Positions 24,042 to 38,000 of a stretch of 64,000 bases of DNA are shown piece by piece. Made by a program: the position numbers and the translations under genes. This stretch comes from Lepidonotus clava. Its lineage: Eukaryota > Annelida > Polychaeta > Phyllodocida > Polynoidae. The notes under the pieces were generated by a model. That model was not told where the DNA came from. It saw nothing but the letters and a program-made list of their open reading frames with translations, and did no database searches. Every line of letters starts with the position of its first letter. The first letter of the stretch is position 1. The DNA lies in contig OW387135.1 in the NCBI GenBank assembly GCA_936440205.1, positions 35,132,792-35,196,791 of the forward strand. Reading direction: 5' to 3'.

Positions 24042-24435
24042 TTTTTTTTTTTTTGGCCTTATATATTAAAATGTCATCATGGAAATAGTAACTCACAGGA
24101 GTTTATATACTCACAAAAATCCTTGTATGAAAACCGAAAATAAATATCATAGATATTATTTCAACTCAGCAATGTAGTCATAGTTAAAATGAATCAGTCA
24201 TATTAAAATGCCTCTAAATTATGTACCATGAGTAGCCAACTTCCAGTTTCTGACATCTCAACGGTGACCATAACAGGAGAATAAGGCATTGAATAAAAAC
24301 AACTCAAAATTACTGAAACAACATAATTTTCTGATACAAATGTAAACATGCACCAAATCAATAATTTGCATTGACATCACATTATTATTGTTATTATTAC
24401 TTGTTTGAAGTAAATGTGTTTATTTCATATCAACT

Positions 24436-24736
24436 TCAAAATTCAGACGTTTTTTTTTTTTCCATCTCATTTTCAACTATATTATATCCTTCTAAACCAA
24501 GACATCTAAAAGTCAAGAGTTCTCTGAAGTTTTCCTCATCTCCTTCCAGTACACTGTTCACAAATAACCTGAACTCTTGAACATCCAATCTCATACACTG
24601 TGGGAGTTGGATACATTTTATTGACAGACCTTGAATATATTCTACCATTTGCAAAGTGTCAGGGAAGAATGTTCTAAGGAATTTTTTCTTGTCAGTTTCT
24701 AAAATTGTTGATTTTGCTAATATCCTATCTGTAATT
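24436..24736 (-). CDS. Gene B frame-shifted C-terminal extension
   Basis: After the stop at 24737 a different frame stays open for about 95 codons. It runs through LRTFFPDTLQ, MVEYIQGLS and LDVQEFRLFVNS to a stop at 24436. It is joined to gene B at a nine-A run (minus strand), where one base fewer would continue the gene B frame. This suggests a homopolymer slip, in the genome or in the assembly. AATAAA (minus) lies at about 24614-24620 and 24419-24424. Confidence 0.45.
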
Positions 24737-26019
24737 CTATTTTTTTTTCTTAATACCTGGAAATAATTTCAACCCAAACCATTTTTTGGTATCACTAATC
24801 TCAGCTGCACGTTGCACTGGCTCTTTATCAGAAAACAACAATAAAAGGGCACATAAAAAATGTCTCAAAATTGGCATATCCCCTTCATCTAAGTTCAAAG
24901 CGTTTGAACTTGTCCAGTTATCCCTTCTTTCAATAAAACGACACAAACAGATCCATGTATAAAAGATTACGTATACCCCACAATCTACGTTGGTACACTG
25001 CAAAGGTACAGTATTAATGTTCAAGTATTCAGCAGCTCCTGTGTAGTTCGACAACAATTGCCAGCTTGCATTCCTATCTATTATTGAACATAAATGTTGG
25101 ATTTTCCGTAAATGTATTTCTTTAACCCCACTTGAGCATGCTGCAGGACATGAGTCAAGGTACAAAACTGTATTTTCCTTTACATTTATACAAACTGCAC
25201 AATAGTGGTTTGTATGATATGCAGCCATTATTACACCTCCACATTCCCCATTCAGAAATGTAGCTGGTAGCCATTCTTTCATATCATTTTCTGTGGCAAT
25301 ACTTAAAAACTGATTTGGCAACACAATATACAAAGAACTGCTTTTTTCACAGATGAGACCTGAAATAATAAGACATGCATCTATTGCTTCACCATCAAGG
25401 AAACTACTACTATTGCTTAGTCTTTCCAAACTTTCAGTTGAACACATAAATGGGGTACCTTCAGGTGTAAAAGATGGGCTGTTTTCTTTCATGATTGACA
25501 AAATTACACTTCTAGATACTTTAGCAGACTGCCATATTTCTGGATTGTAAGGAGACAATAAAAGCTTACCAGTATACTTGTGGTAATAGAGATAACCAGG
25601 AGGAAATATATCATTGCAGGTAATGCTGCTGTTACAGGACTTTTCTGTTTCCATTTCTAGATTTGGACCATTGTCTACATGCATTTCAACCTTTATCTGA
25701 ACATTGGTATCAAGTTCACATGTACTTACATCCATTTTGTCATCATTTACAGAATTGTTTGATGATGAAAAAGGTTCATGCATCTTTCTCTTCGGGTTGT
25801 TTTCATATTCACATGCTTCTGTTGCACCTCTTTTGACAATAGGTACCTTTCCCAATTTAGGAGCAATGTCTTCACTTTTATTCCCACATGCGGATGAACT
25901 GAGGAGGAGTCTGCCAAAAAGATCATATTCAAATCCAGAGTGGCCTTTCATGAAGGTCTCCATTTTTTCTCTAATTTTCTTATTTATGCGATGGTTTTTC
26001 ACCAACAGTATTGATCTAA
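24737..26019 (-). CDS. Gene B exon 12: Ulp1/SENP-like (C48) cysteine protease domain
   Basis: The acceptor CTACTTTCAG sits at 26020. The one base left by exon 11 plus TT gives Val, and the frame then stays open to 24737. The C-terminal half carries the Ulp1 order His-Asp-Gln-Cys: HTNHYCAVCINV (His), VLYLDSCP (Asp), PLQCTNVDCGVYVIFY (Gln, then nucleophile Cys). Known Ulp1/SENP proteases remove SUMO or similar proteins. Such domains also ride in KDZ/Zisupton and other DNA transposons, so this exon may derive from one. All four catalytic residues are present. Confidence 0.75.
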
Positions 26020-29000
26020 CTGAAAGTAGGTTTTAATTGTAATTTTAAAATTTGAATGTAACGGCTTCTAGGTGTGACTTCTGTTTTTCTAAAAGGACTT
26101 ATTTCTTCATAAGAATAGTGTTCCGATATCAGCCATCTTTGACGATGCTTCAGAAAAATGACCCATGTCCCTCTGATTATAATCAATGTTAGAGGTGTTC
26201 CTCTTTGCCCCCTAAAATGGAACACTACGTGATCAATGTTTTATTTCCTTTCCACACACATCATTAGTTTGGGTGGCATCCAGAAAGGATTAATTTTGTC
26301 AAATTGAAAGCCAAACTACTTGGCTTAACCTACATGTTCTCTCCTACATAATTTTATTATAAAAGGATGCATATATCTAAATGTTACTCACCCTTCCTGG
26401 ACTGAGGTGAAATCCATGGTGCAAACGTTCTGTACGACTGTTTGATATAATACGGGTTTTCTTTTGAAAACGGAGTATTTGAAACAGCCCTGTAAAGGAT
26501 ACTTTTTTCTATGTTATTCCAAAAGCGTTCTGTGTCTACTTCATTTTCCACATTTTTCTCATTCACGCAACTTTGCTCTTCAGGACATGCTTCTTCTTTG
26601 TTTTTCTTATTGCCATTGTCACCATCTTCTTTTTCTGGATTATCCTCGTGAATAGTTTTATTATTGACTTTACCTGTGACAATAGGAACATCAGTATCCT
26701 GGTTTTCTGTCTCTATGATAATTTCCTCATCCAGGTTATAATGCTTCTCTCGAATATCTTTCTCTGCAGTATCATCATTAACTTTTTTCTTTCCATTCAT
26801 TGATTCATTTCCTGTATTTGATTGTAACTCATCCTCATTAAGGCGAAAACAAATCTTGTGATTGCCATCAAATACTTGGCATACCGGATGAAAACCACAC
26901 TGCAGGCAGTTCAACGTGGTTTCTTCAGTTTCATAATTTGTAAGTGTTTCAAATAACATGTAGCCAGATCGTATAGCACTTGTAGGTAATGTTTGTCCAT
27001 GTATCTCACTGATTGTATCAATTGCCCTTGAAGGGGCAGTACAGTTTTGAATAGACTGTCGCATCCATAAACAAAGAAAGACTGACAGGAATATATGATC
27101 ATTATAATTTACATAGTTTGCATCATAGTCCTGCTGGCGTACAATGTTTCCACAGGAGCCACAATGTTTATGGTATACACGTATTTCTTTCTTTATAAAT
27201 TTGATGCATATCAAAATTCCTGCATTTGTTACTAATCTCAAGCTATTAGAATCCAGCATTTCTCCGCATGTGCATCTATCTTCTGAGGGAATAATGTCGG
27301 TTATAGAGAAAATATCCTTTTCTAGCAGTTTTGCATCAATATTGAAAGGTATTCTTTTGTTTTTATGTAAATACTCCACAATATTTTCCAATTTGTCTGC
27401 TGAGATATTCCTAAGAGTACTTCTTTGTGATGATTGGCTCTCTGAATATTGCTTGATTTCTGCTGTACTTTCTGCCACCTTTGCACCTTTCAGTCTTTGA
27501 GGATAATACTCTAATAGGAACCACTTGGCCAAAGCTTTATGGTTACATCCTTTATCATCTTTATGTTTTTCACAACCACAAGTCCAGTGATCCTTTTCAC
27601 TATCCACTGATATGATTGTTCTTTTTAATCTAGAATAACTCTCCTTTTCTCCAGTATACACAGAAAGGTAAATTGTTCGTGCATTTTCCCCATTAGGAAA
27701 GTATTCTGCTACAGCTGGCTGATGATTTGCCATAGCCTGTTTATTTGTGGTTATAAGCTGCTTTCACCTACTCAAACTGATACGTTTCTCTTCCACAAGC
27801 TGATATACATATACTTCATGCAGAATTTTCTTTTCTACCTCTTTTGTAATAGAATGTGCTGACAGAACATGTGGGCAACTGTAGGTTGCATCACTACTTC
27901 TACTAGCCAGGCCATAACTATCTCTGCAAGAAGCATCCTCACAATCCAGAATTTGTCTCAAATCGGAAATCTTACACTGTACATGAATCGGATATTGGTT
28001 CCCTTTTCTAGATTTTGAAATGACATAAAGTCCGGTCTGTCGGTCAATAAGAACTCCAGCATGTAGATTCCTTCCATTCTTAACATTTTGTTTTCCGTGA
28101 TGTGTTGCCATGTGCTCCTTGAAATGTTTTTTTTGGACTTGTTTGAGGCACACTTCACACTCTTTAAAATGTCGGGTCGAAAGGGATGACAGTTTATCCA
28201 CAGTCTTTGTCTGGTGAATGTTGATGGACTGCAAGTGTTTTTCCAGTAAATACTTTTTCTTGTATGTCTTCATGCAGTGGGAACAGTGGTAATGAACAGC
28301 ATCATTCTCATCAATGCACTTTAGCTTACATGCAATGCTCTTTTTTCCTTTATAGGTGACATAGTGGCCCAGATGAACAGCATCCATATGTGACCGACTC
28401 TGCAAATTCAGGGCCTATTAATGTACACTTTCATAGGTCTATCTTCAATATTTACCTGAAAAATGACCAAAAATGTTAAAATAAGCCAAATTTTGGATAA
28501 AAATCAAATTTTGTGTAGTTTTATATTAAACTTTAAAATTTCCTAAAAAATTTCATAAGGTTGCCATGGTAACCGGAATGTTTATTGAACGTCAAACCAT
28601 AGAATTACTGATATTATGATGAATTTGGTTTCCATGGAAACCAGGTCATGTGACATTTATTCAAGAATTCATAAAACCTAAAAGTACATCTGTTATGCTG
28701 CACTGTGCAAAAAACAGATTGTGGATATCTTCAATAACAAAAAATTGGGAGTATTTTGTTTGCATCATAATTAATGTAGATCATATTTTACTCTATATCT
28801 AACTGTTTGTAATCCTGTCGCTACCATCTTTATCGTAATTTTAATGGATTTAAGGTGTCTGACGTAATCATGTTCAGCAGCTCACAACTCAGCTTCTACT
28901 CAGAATATTTAAGAGATGTTTACATTTTTAGAAAGCCTGAGCCTTGTTCTCAATTCATTATTCATGTCAAGTAGCCCCAAAATCGCAGAGCAGGTCACAT

Positions 29001-32000
29001 ATGTTTCAGCATTTTCTGTTTATACAACTTGGTTGAGGTGGGACACAAAATACATTTGTTTTTCTCAATGCATTCCTCTAAAATAGAGGTTTCATCCTCA
29101 ATTGAAGTTACTATAGAGGGATGTGTCCTGTGTTACCTTTGCACTGTATTGTCCATTTTCACTGTGAATCTTCTTTCCATTAGTTTCGCTGTCTTGTCTT
29201 CTCATGGATGTATCACTAATTTTTTCACTGGTGGTTACCTCGTTCATCTCACCCTCAGATCCAACTTCACAGGAGGTCTCCAATTGCATAGCCTTCGAAG
29301 TACAGCTGTCCGTAGAAGTATGAGTTCCCTGAGTGTTATGTCCTTCTTCAATGGCAAATGAAATGTTATTAGTCTCAATGTCTATCACTCTAGGAATATG
29401 TGGGTTGTGATGAGAAAGTTCCTTTTCTTCAGATTTACAGGTACCCTTCTCCTGATGAATATCATTTTGTACTTCACACTCCTGAGTTGCTTCAATGGCA
29501 GAAACCTCTTTGCTGAAAGCTGAATATTTCATAACATTGGAAATCCCTGTTACCAATGAGTCAGGCGTGATTTGACTGTTGCCTATTTCTTTGCCAGTAT
29601 TAAAGTTGGCTTTTGAATTAGGATCCATCAGTGTGGTCAGAGTGGTTTGCCCCTCTAGTTTCTTGTTACAATAGTCCTTTCCTTTTCCTGGTTCGCTCAT
29701 GATGGCAGAATCCACAGTGTCACATCTAGGAGAAATGACATTCTTTTTCGGAGCTAAGAATCCTTTAGTAGTGCCTTGGCTTTCGGAGGAGGTTGGGGAA
29801 GGTTTCTTTCCTGGTGCTTTCTGCTTTCCTTTTCCTGGTTCGCTCATGATGGCAGAATCCACAGTGTCACAATTAGGAGAAATGACATTCTTTTTCGGAG
29901 CTAAGAATCCTTTAGTAGTGCCTTGGCTTTCAGAGGAGTTTGGGGAAGGTTTCTTTCCTGGTCCTTTGTGCTTTCCTTTTCCTGGTTCGCTCATGATGGC
30001 AGAATCCACAGTGTCACAACTAGGAGAAATGACATTCTCTTTCGGAGCTAAGAATCCTTTAGTAGTGCCTTGGCTTTCGGAGGAGTTTGGGGAAGGTTTC
30101 TTTACTGGTCCTTACTGCTTTCCTTTTCCTGGTTCGCTCATGATGGCAGAATCCACAGTGTCACAACTAGGAGAAATGACATTCTCTTTCGGAGCTAAGA
30201 ATCCTTTAGTAGTGCCTTGGCTTTCGGGGGAGTTTGGGGAAGGTTTCTTTACTGGTCCTTTCTGCTTTCCTTTTCCTGGTTCGCTCATGATGGCAGAATC
30301 CACAGTGTCACAACTAGGAGAAATGACATTCTCTTTCGGAGCTAAGAATCCTTTAGTAGTGCCTTGGCTTTCGGAGGAGTTTGGGGAAAGTTTCTTTACT
30401 GGTCCTTTCTGCTTTCCTTTTCCTGGTTCGCTCATGCTAGGAGAAATGACATTCTCTTTCGGAGCTAAGAATACTTTAGTAGTGCCTTTGCTCTTGGAGG
30501 AGTTTGGCGAAGGTTTCTTTCCTGGTCCTTTCTGCTTTCCTTTTCCTGGTTCGCTCATGATGGCAGAATCCACAGTGTCACAACTAGGAGAAATGACATT
30601 CTCTTTCGGAGCTAAGAATCCTTTAGTAGTGCCTTGGCTTTCAGAGGAGTTTGGGGAAGGTTTCTTTACTGGTCCTTTCTGCTTTCCTTTTCCTGGTTCG
30701 CTCATGATGGCAGAATCCACAGTGTCACAACTAGGAGAAATGACATTCTCTTTCGGAGCTAAGAATCCTTTAGTAGTGCCTTGGCTTTCGGAGGAGTTTG
30801 GGGAAGGTTTCTTTACTGGTCCTTTCTGCTTTCCTTTTCCTGGTTCGCTCATGCTAGGAGAATTGACATTCTCTTTCGGAGCTAAGAATCCTTTAGTAGT
30901 GCCTTGGCTTTTGGAGGTATTTGGGGAAGGTTTCTTTACTGGTCCTTTCTGCTTTCCTTTTCCTGGTTCGCTCATGATGGCAGAATCCACAGTGTCACAA
31001 CTAGAAGAAATGACATTCTCTTTCGGAGCTAAGAATCCTTTAGTAGTGCCTTGGCTTTCGGAGGAGTTTGGAGAAGGTTTCTTTACTGGTCCTTTCTGCT
31101 TTCCTGTTCCTGGTTCGCTCATGCTAGGAGAAATGACATTCTCTTTCGGAGCTAAGAATACTTTAGTAGTGCCTTTGCTTTCGGAGGAGTTTGGCGAAGG
31201 TTTCTTTCCTGGTCCTTTCTGCTTTCCTTTTCCTGGTTCGCTCATGATGGCAGAATCCACAGTGTCACAACTAGGAGAAATGACATTCTCTTTCGGAGCT
31301 AAGAATCCTTTAGTAGTGCCTTGGCTTTCAGAGGAGTTTGGGGAAGGTTTCTTTACTGGTCCTTTCTGCTTTCCTTTTCCTGGTTCGTCATGCTAGGAGA
31401 AATGACATTCTCTTTCGGAGCTAAGAATCCTTTAGTAGTGCCTTGGCTTTCGGAGGAGTTTGGGGAAGGTTTCTTTCCTGGTCCTTTCTGCTTTCCTTTT
31501 CCTGGTTCGCTCATGATGGCAGAATCCACAGTGTCACAACTAGGAGAAATGACATTGTCTTTAGGAGCTAAGAATACTTTAGTAGTGCCTTGGCTTTCGG
31601 AGGAGTTTGGGGAAGGTTTCTTTCCTGGTCCTTTCTGCTTTCCTTTTCCTGGTTCGCTCATGATGGCAGAATCCACAGTGTCACAACTAGGAGAAATGAC
31701 ATTGTCTTTAGGAGCTAAGAATACTTTAGTAGTGCCTTGGCTTTCAGAGGAGTTTGGGGAAGGTTTCTTTCCTGGTCCTTTCTGCTTTCCTTTTCCTGGT
31801 TCGCTCATGATGGCAGAATCCACAGTGTCACAACTAGGAGAAATGACATTGTCTTTAGGAGCTAAGAATCCTTTAGTAGTGCCTTGGCTTTGGGAGGAGG
31901 TTGTGGAAGGTTTCTTTCCTGGTCCTTTGTGCTTTTCTTTTCCTGGTTCGCTCATGATGGCAGAATCCACAGTGTCACAACTAGGAGAAATGACATTCTC

Positions 32001-35000
32001 TTTCGGAGCTAAGAATCCTTTAGTAGTGCCTTGGCTTTCGGAGGAGTTTGGCGAAGGTTTCTTTCCTGGTCCTTTCTGCTTTCCTTTTCCTGGTTCGCTC
32101 ATGATGGCAGAATCCACAGTGTCACAACTAGGAGAAATGACATTCTCTTTCGGAGCTAAGAATCCTTTAGTAGTGCCTTGGCTTTCGGAGGAGGTTGGGG
32201 AAGGTTTCTTTGCAGCTATCTCAGCATAACTTGCTCTTCTTTCAGGCACAACTGTCTGATCATTTCCTTTTACATCATCTGCTTTTTTGTAGAACACAAG
32301 GACTGCTGGCATATTCCCAGGTTCTTCCAGGGTTATACTGACCTGCAATAGAGTGTAATATAATGTTAAAGTGACAGATTGGGGCTAACATAGGAAAATG
32401 GGGACAGCCACCAATCTCATATTGTCCCGGTATATTTGGACCACCTGTAAAGCCAGATTGTCCCTATAAGTCAAGCTAATTAATAATCCCCCCTTTTTAT
32501 TGTGGGGTCTGACCCCTCTGGGTCAGGCTCCACATCTGTCCCTGAGAGGAGTACCAAGAATTAGCCCTACTAAAGGACTGTCACACATCCCAGCACAAGG
32601 TATGTAACTCATTCCGGGCCTACTCCCCATTCCTGGCCTTATATGACTGTACTAAAGGACAGAGGCTCACTCAGTTTTGTGGTTTGGAAAACAATGTACC
32701 CAATTAACGTTATATCATAAGAGCTAGATTACTAGAAATACTGATTTATGACACATCTAGCTATTCAGAATTTTGAAATTTGAAACATACATGTATTTTC
32801 CCTGTGTGCCGAGAGTTTGGGATATTTCAGGATAAAACATTGAATTTTATACAGAAATATTCCATTGACCACAAAATAAAAATTGCATACCTCTAAGGTA
32901 CTACCTAAATTAATACAGACAACAGGCAATAAAAAATGAAATTTCACTGGCCCCTCCCTTTAATTTTGTAAAATCAGAGGGGATTTCCTAGTCAGGCCAC
33001 ACCAGTTCAAACACTCAAACATTACACTTGACAATACTTGTTTAGTATTTCATGAGGAAAGTATTAGCTTCATATATTAGTATGTTGATGTAAATTTTAA
33101 TGGATAGAGCCCTGTCATCAGAAGCCATATTACGACCAGGATAGTCAACTTTTTCTGATCTAGAAATATAGATATTGATTTGAGGCACCAAAAACCTCAT
33201 CAGTGATTGTGTTAAAAGTATATTAGCATGCCATTTTAACATATGAATGTGAGGGTATTACCTTGTACTTGTTATAAATGCTATGATTTGAAGTGTCTCT
33301 CTCCCAATTGATGCAAATTGAAGTAAAAAAACAGGCCAAAAACAGCAGCTTATTTCACATGCAGAAATATCAGGAAAATTCTGTTTACCATGTCATCATC
33401 TAATGTAACCCATGTGCCATGGATTTTGGCCCGAGTGTAGTTGTGCCTGATCTGATCTGAAGTCCCGGTTTCACACACTACGCTAGCCACGTCATATGGC
33501 ACCTTCAATAAAAAGTAATCTTTTGGTCAGATTTGGTAGGCAACTTGATTGTCAGAGAAAGAACAGACAAGAACTTAGTATCAGAAAACCATTTTCTCAT
33601 TTGGTTACAGAGGGACATAAATTGCAAATAAAATAATTTATTCAAAAGGCAGAAGAGAAGATGAATGGCAGGGGTAACGTGCCAAGTCATTTTCATGGAC
33701 ATCCATTTTTTTCTACTCTCACACACTGTTTTTAGGTCTCTCATATACAAAAGAGTATAACCAAAGAATACCGAGGTTTTCTTGAAATAATTTGTGCTAT
33801 GTAAATTTCATGTGGTCCTGACACTTGAACCAAAATATGCCAAGTCTACACATCATTATTAATCAGTTTGTGGATTGCAAATTACCGTTGATAGCACCCT
33901 TGGTAATTGAATCACACTATGAAGAAACACTGTTGACTCCTGAACAATTTGATTATACTCTCATGTAAGATGATAGATTACACATACCTTGTTTATACTG
34001 AGTCGCTTTGCAAGTTGTATCTTTATTCCAAGTGAATTGCCAGACGGGCGTCCTGTTTTGTCCAGGGCATACCTGAAATAAGAAGACTATGTATATATCT
34101 ATTTCATAACACAATTTACTTTAGTTACATCATATGCATTTGCAACTATTCAATCATAAAAAAAGCTTTTCAGATCCACAGTTTTTTTTTCAAAGCTATG
34201 TATTTTATCTGATTGGATCAATCCAAACACAAAAAAGATTCTGGTTAGGGGGAAATGGAGAGAGCCTTTAGGACATGAAGGAAACAATTCTAAACCTTAG
34301 GTGGTTGTGTGTCCACATCAATTATACCATAAATCTCAAAATCTGTCAGAAAATTATGGAATATTTAGGAAACATTAAGTATATATATGTTGACATATAA
34401 CAATTGTCATAGATATGATATGAAGGCTTATACTTTATGATATCCAAATTAATTGTACTCAAATGAGTATTACAGTTCTTGTGGGTCTTTTAATATCGCC
34501 TTGGACCCCATGGTAATTTAGGTAATTCATTTAGCCTTAAATACGAAGTCATAGTCCACATGCTTTCAGGAATTATGTTCAAAAATATTGGGCACTTAGG
34601 TGAAAATTCGGTTGGTTCTGATATTTACGTTTGCAACTCAATAACAAGCGTGTCTGGATGATTGGACATATGACCCGTTGATCTTGCCTTCTTTCCACCA
34701 CATCTGCAATGTATTACAAACATCATTTTTTAAAGTTTCTAGAAGTACAGATAGAAAGTCGCACAAGGATTACACATTTTATCATTATTATTATTCATTA
34801 CTACTTAGATTGCAATAAAGTTATTTTCTCTTGGCCATATTCCTTATACAAATAGTATTTCCCTCAAATTAGAAGTGATTCTTTGTTACTGTTCCGAAAC
34901 TCCCCCAGTTCCAAATTTGAGTATCTATTTTTAAGTATTATGTACATTCATCCAGTATAACATGAACCACATTTTACCTTGCATTCCTGCAGTCTAAATT

Positions 35001-38000
35001 GATGATTTCCTCCCTGAAGAAGTTGGCAAAACTTTGCTTCATTGATCCCTAAATGTGAAGGACAGGGATAACCCTTCTATTAGTTAATTATGTTAGTATG
35101 AAACTTGCATAGAAGTATGTGAGAAGTAAATTGAAAAAGTACTTTGAAAATAGCAACCCTTTCCTTAACAGAAGGAGGAATTTACATAAGCAACCTCTAA
35201 TAAATGTAATCAATTTATTCATAGTAAGTTTTTGTTCAATTCATATTGTTCAGATGCTAGTCAACTGTTAATCACATATATATGATTATATAGAATTTGC
35301 TATCAGGATACATATATGTATATATATATATAAAAATTATTATGAGAGGGTACTCAGGGATATTCCTAGAAAAATATTTCGAGTATCAAAAGCACTTTAA
35401 GCAAGTTTCCATGGGGGCATGTTCTTGACGTCTGGGGGCATTTGATACATTTTTTCATATTTTTTGAGAATATTAATGCGGGAATGGCCCCTTCAAAGTA
35501 AATTCAATGCTGGAATTAAATTCCTGATGCGGGAATGGCCCATCCCGCAGGCCTAGGGAGATCCCTGGGTACTGAATGATCACAGTAATGCAAGTAAGGG
35601 AATATTGATAATTTCAACTATTAGTGTGAGAAAAGTCTCAGAAAATAATCACAGAAAATTACGTACTCTGTATGGAAGATGGAGAATATCAGCCTCAGTC
35701 TTTGATATTCCCTCTGTGTTGCAAAGAGTACAGACAGCTGAAAGAGAATTTATGTAGGGGGAGGGTAAAAGTTCCAGTTGGTTATTATTTGTTTATAAAC
35801 AATAATTTAATATCTATTCATTATCTGAAATGATGACAGCTAATGTAAATATTAGTTGATGAATTCTCTGCCCAAGAAGTGACAGCCAGGCAGTTCTTAA
35901 ATTCAGATTCAATATATATATATATATATATATATAAAGTTAATCTGATCATCTCATCCATTAATTAGATACTGTAACACTGATGATCGTTTATTTTTAG
36001 CTATCCCCAACATGTAATTATGTGACAATTGCTCTGATAACAAAATTGTATCCTAGGTTTTTTCCCTTAAGGGTAGAAATGTAACCATATACATTCACTA
36101 ATAATATGCTTAAATATGACTTACATTTGCGAACAAATGGTATATGGGCGCTCACTCTTAAACAACAGCACTCCAGGATTCAACCTTTAAAAAATGTAAA
36201 CAATCTACCATAAAGTTCAGATTTAATTCTAAATCCAACTATTGGTATAAAAAATGTTGATAGAAGTATTGAGGTTTAGTTCTTTAATGTACATGTACAA
36301 GAGATACAATGCTTAAATTATTATTTCTCTATCATTCATTTCATTGTTGATGTCATAAAGGCATTACCTGGCCAGAGGTTGATATCCTGATTGTATCATC
36401 CTGAGCAGAACCAACTTTGGATCACCAAATTGGCCTCTATGGTAATCTTTGTCAAGTGCTGAAAGTAAACATTGCCAATGTATGACCTTTCAATTGCATT
36501 TTTTTTCAAACAAACTTTGTGTCAAGATAAGCTGCATGTTCAACTTAAAATGTTATGTGCTCTCGAAAAGGAGAGCGAATATGTTTCCCTTCTGTAGATG
36601 ATTGAACCAGTTCTTTTTTTTTTCTTTTTTTTTTTTTTACAGTATTTCAAAGTAAGAACTTATACTTTACCTTTCATGTATCATTTGTATTAGTCAAATT
36701 ACTGAATATTTCTGTGTAATATATATTGCTGTATGTGATTAACAAGATGTGATTAATAAGATGTGATCAATAAGATGTGATTAATAAGATGAAAAATTAC
36801 CCCATTCCTGTTGCCATTTGAACAACTGAAATACAACCTTAAATGAATTAAACCTGAACTGGTTTCCATGAAAACAAAATGCTTCTTCTAAGCAGTATTT
36901 TTATGTTTTCTCTTTAATTACCATTTTGGTTACCATGGCAACAATAAGTAATACTTTCAAAAATGTTCAAGTTTTATATACACCACACAAAAATAGATGT
37001 ATTAAAGTGTTTGTTAATAGGCCCATTATTTGCAGAACAGTCACATCATAATCTTTTCCTTTCCCCTTATATCCTAAGTAAGATTATCCCTGGGAACAAT
37101 AATGACAAATGTCCAGACATTCAAAGAGAAAATGTAGGGACTCCCCAAGGATAAGAACTGGCATTGAATGGCAATACCAATATTACAATACAACAATTTT
37201 GGTATGGAAATCGTGACCAGTTATTTCATGTGGTAGCCAAGTGGGATATCCGGATTTTCTTCTAAAACAGTTTGCATAGTTTGAAATGCAGGATTGTAAA
37301 AGCAACTCCTCACTGAGTGAACATAGACTGCGCTCAACTACTGAAAGGTAATTTTGAGATCAGGAATAAGTCTGGCAAATGACAAACCTTGTTTTGGGGG
37401 GTTTAGTGTGGACCCATCTTAATTTGTTTGTTTGTTTGTTGAGGTAGTTTAACGTCCGGCCAACCCTTATGGGTTCTTTCCAGACTGGACCCATCTTAAC
37501 CCTTTCCACCCGCCAGATGCTTTGAGGCATCACCAGCGAAAACACGCCAGATGCATTGAGGCATCTTTGCCATAAATGTTGTTTTAGTTGATTTAAAGCC
37601 AAATAGTGAAGTAAAGATAGCAGTTACTATTTTAAAACAATTAAATCATCCCTAATATCCTATATCTAACAATAAAAATGTCAAAAATAATTCTTTTTCT
37701 TTCATATTTAGCCTAACTTAGGTCTATATAGTGCCATTATGTCATAAGTGGTGTATTTTGAGACTATTTACTACTATAGATTGGCAGTTTTATAAATCAT
37801 AAATGAAATGTAGGTGGCATAGGGAAAGGGTTAAATACCATATTCAAACATTATGCATAAGGTCACCATTTCCCATGAGTGGTAAAAATGTGAACTTATA
37901 TTACCAAGACAAAGATGGATCAAGCGTGTTGGATCAATAGGTTGTCCACGGCAGTTTCTCAGAGAATGAAGAGTTTCAGACAGCACACAAACAACACACA

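Noticed and set aside
29699-32229. Plus-strand open frames of 565 and 302 codons across the minisatellite
   Set aside because: They are antisense shadows of the coding repeat. The minus strand has the splice-phase link to the USP exons, and the plus frame has no exon or motif context.
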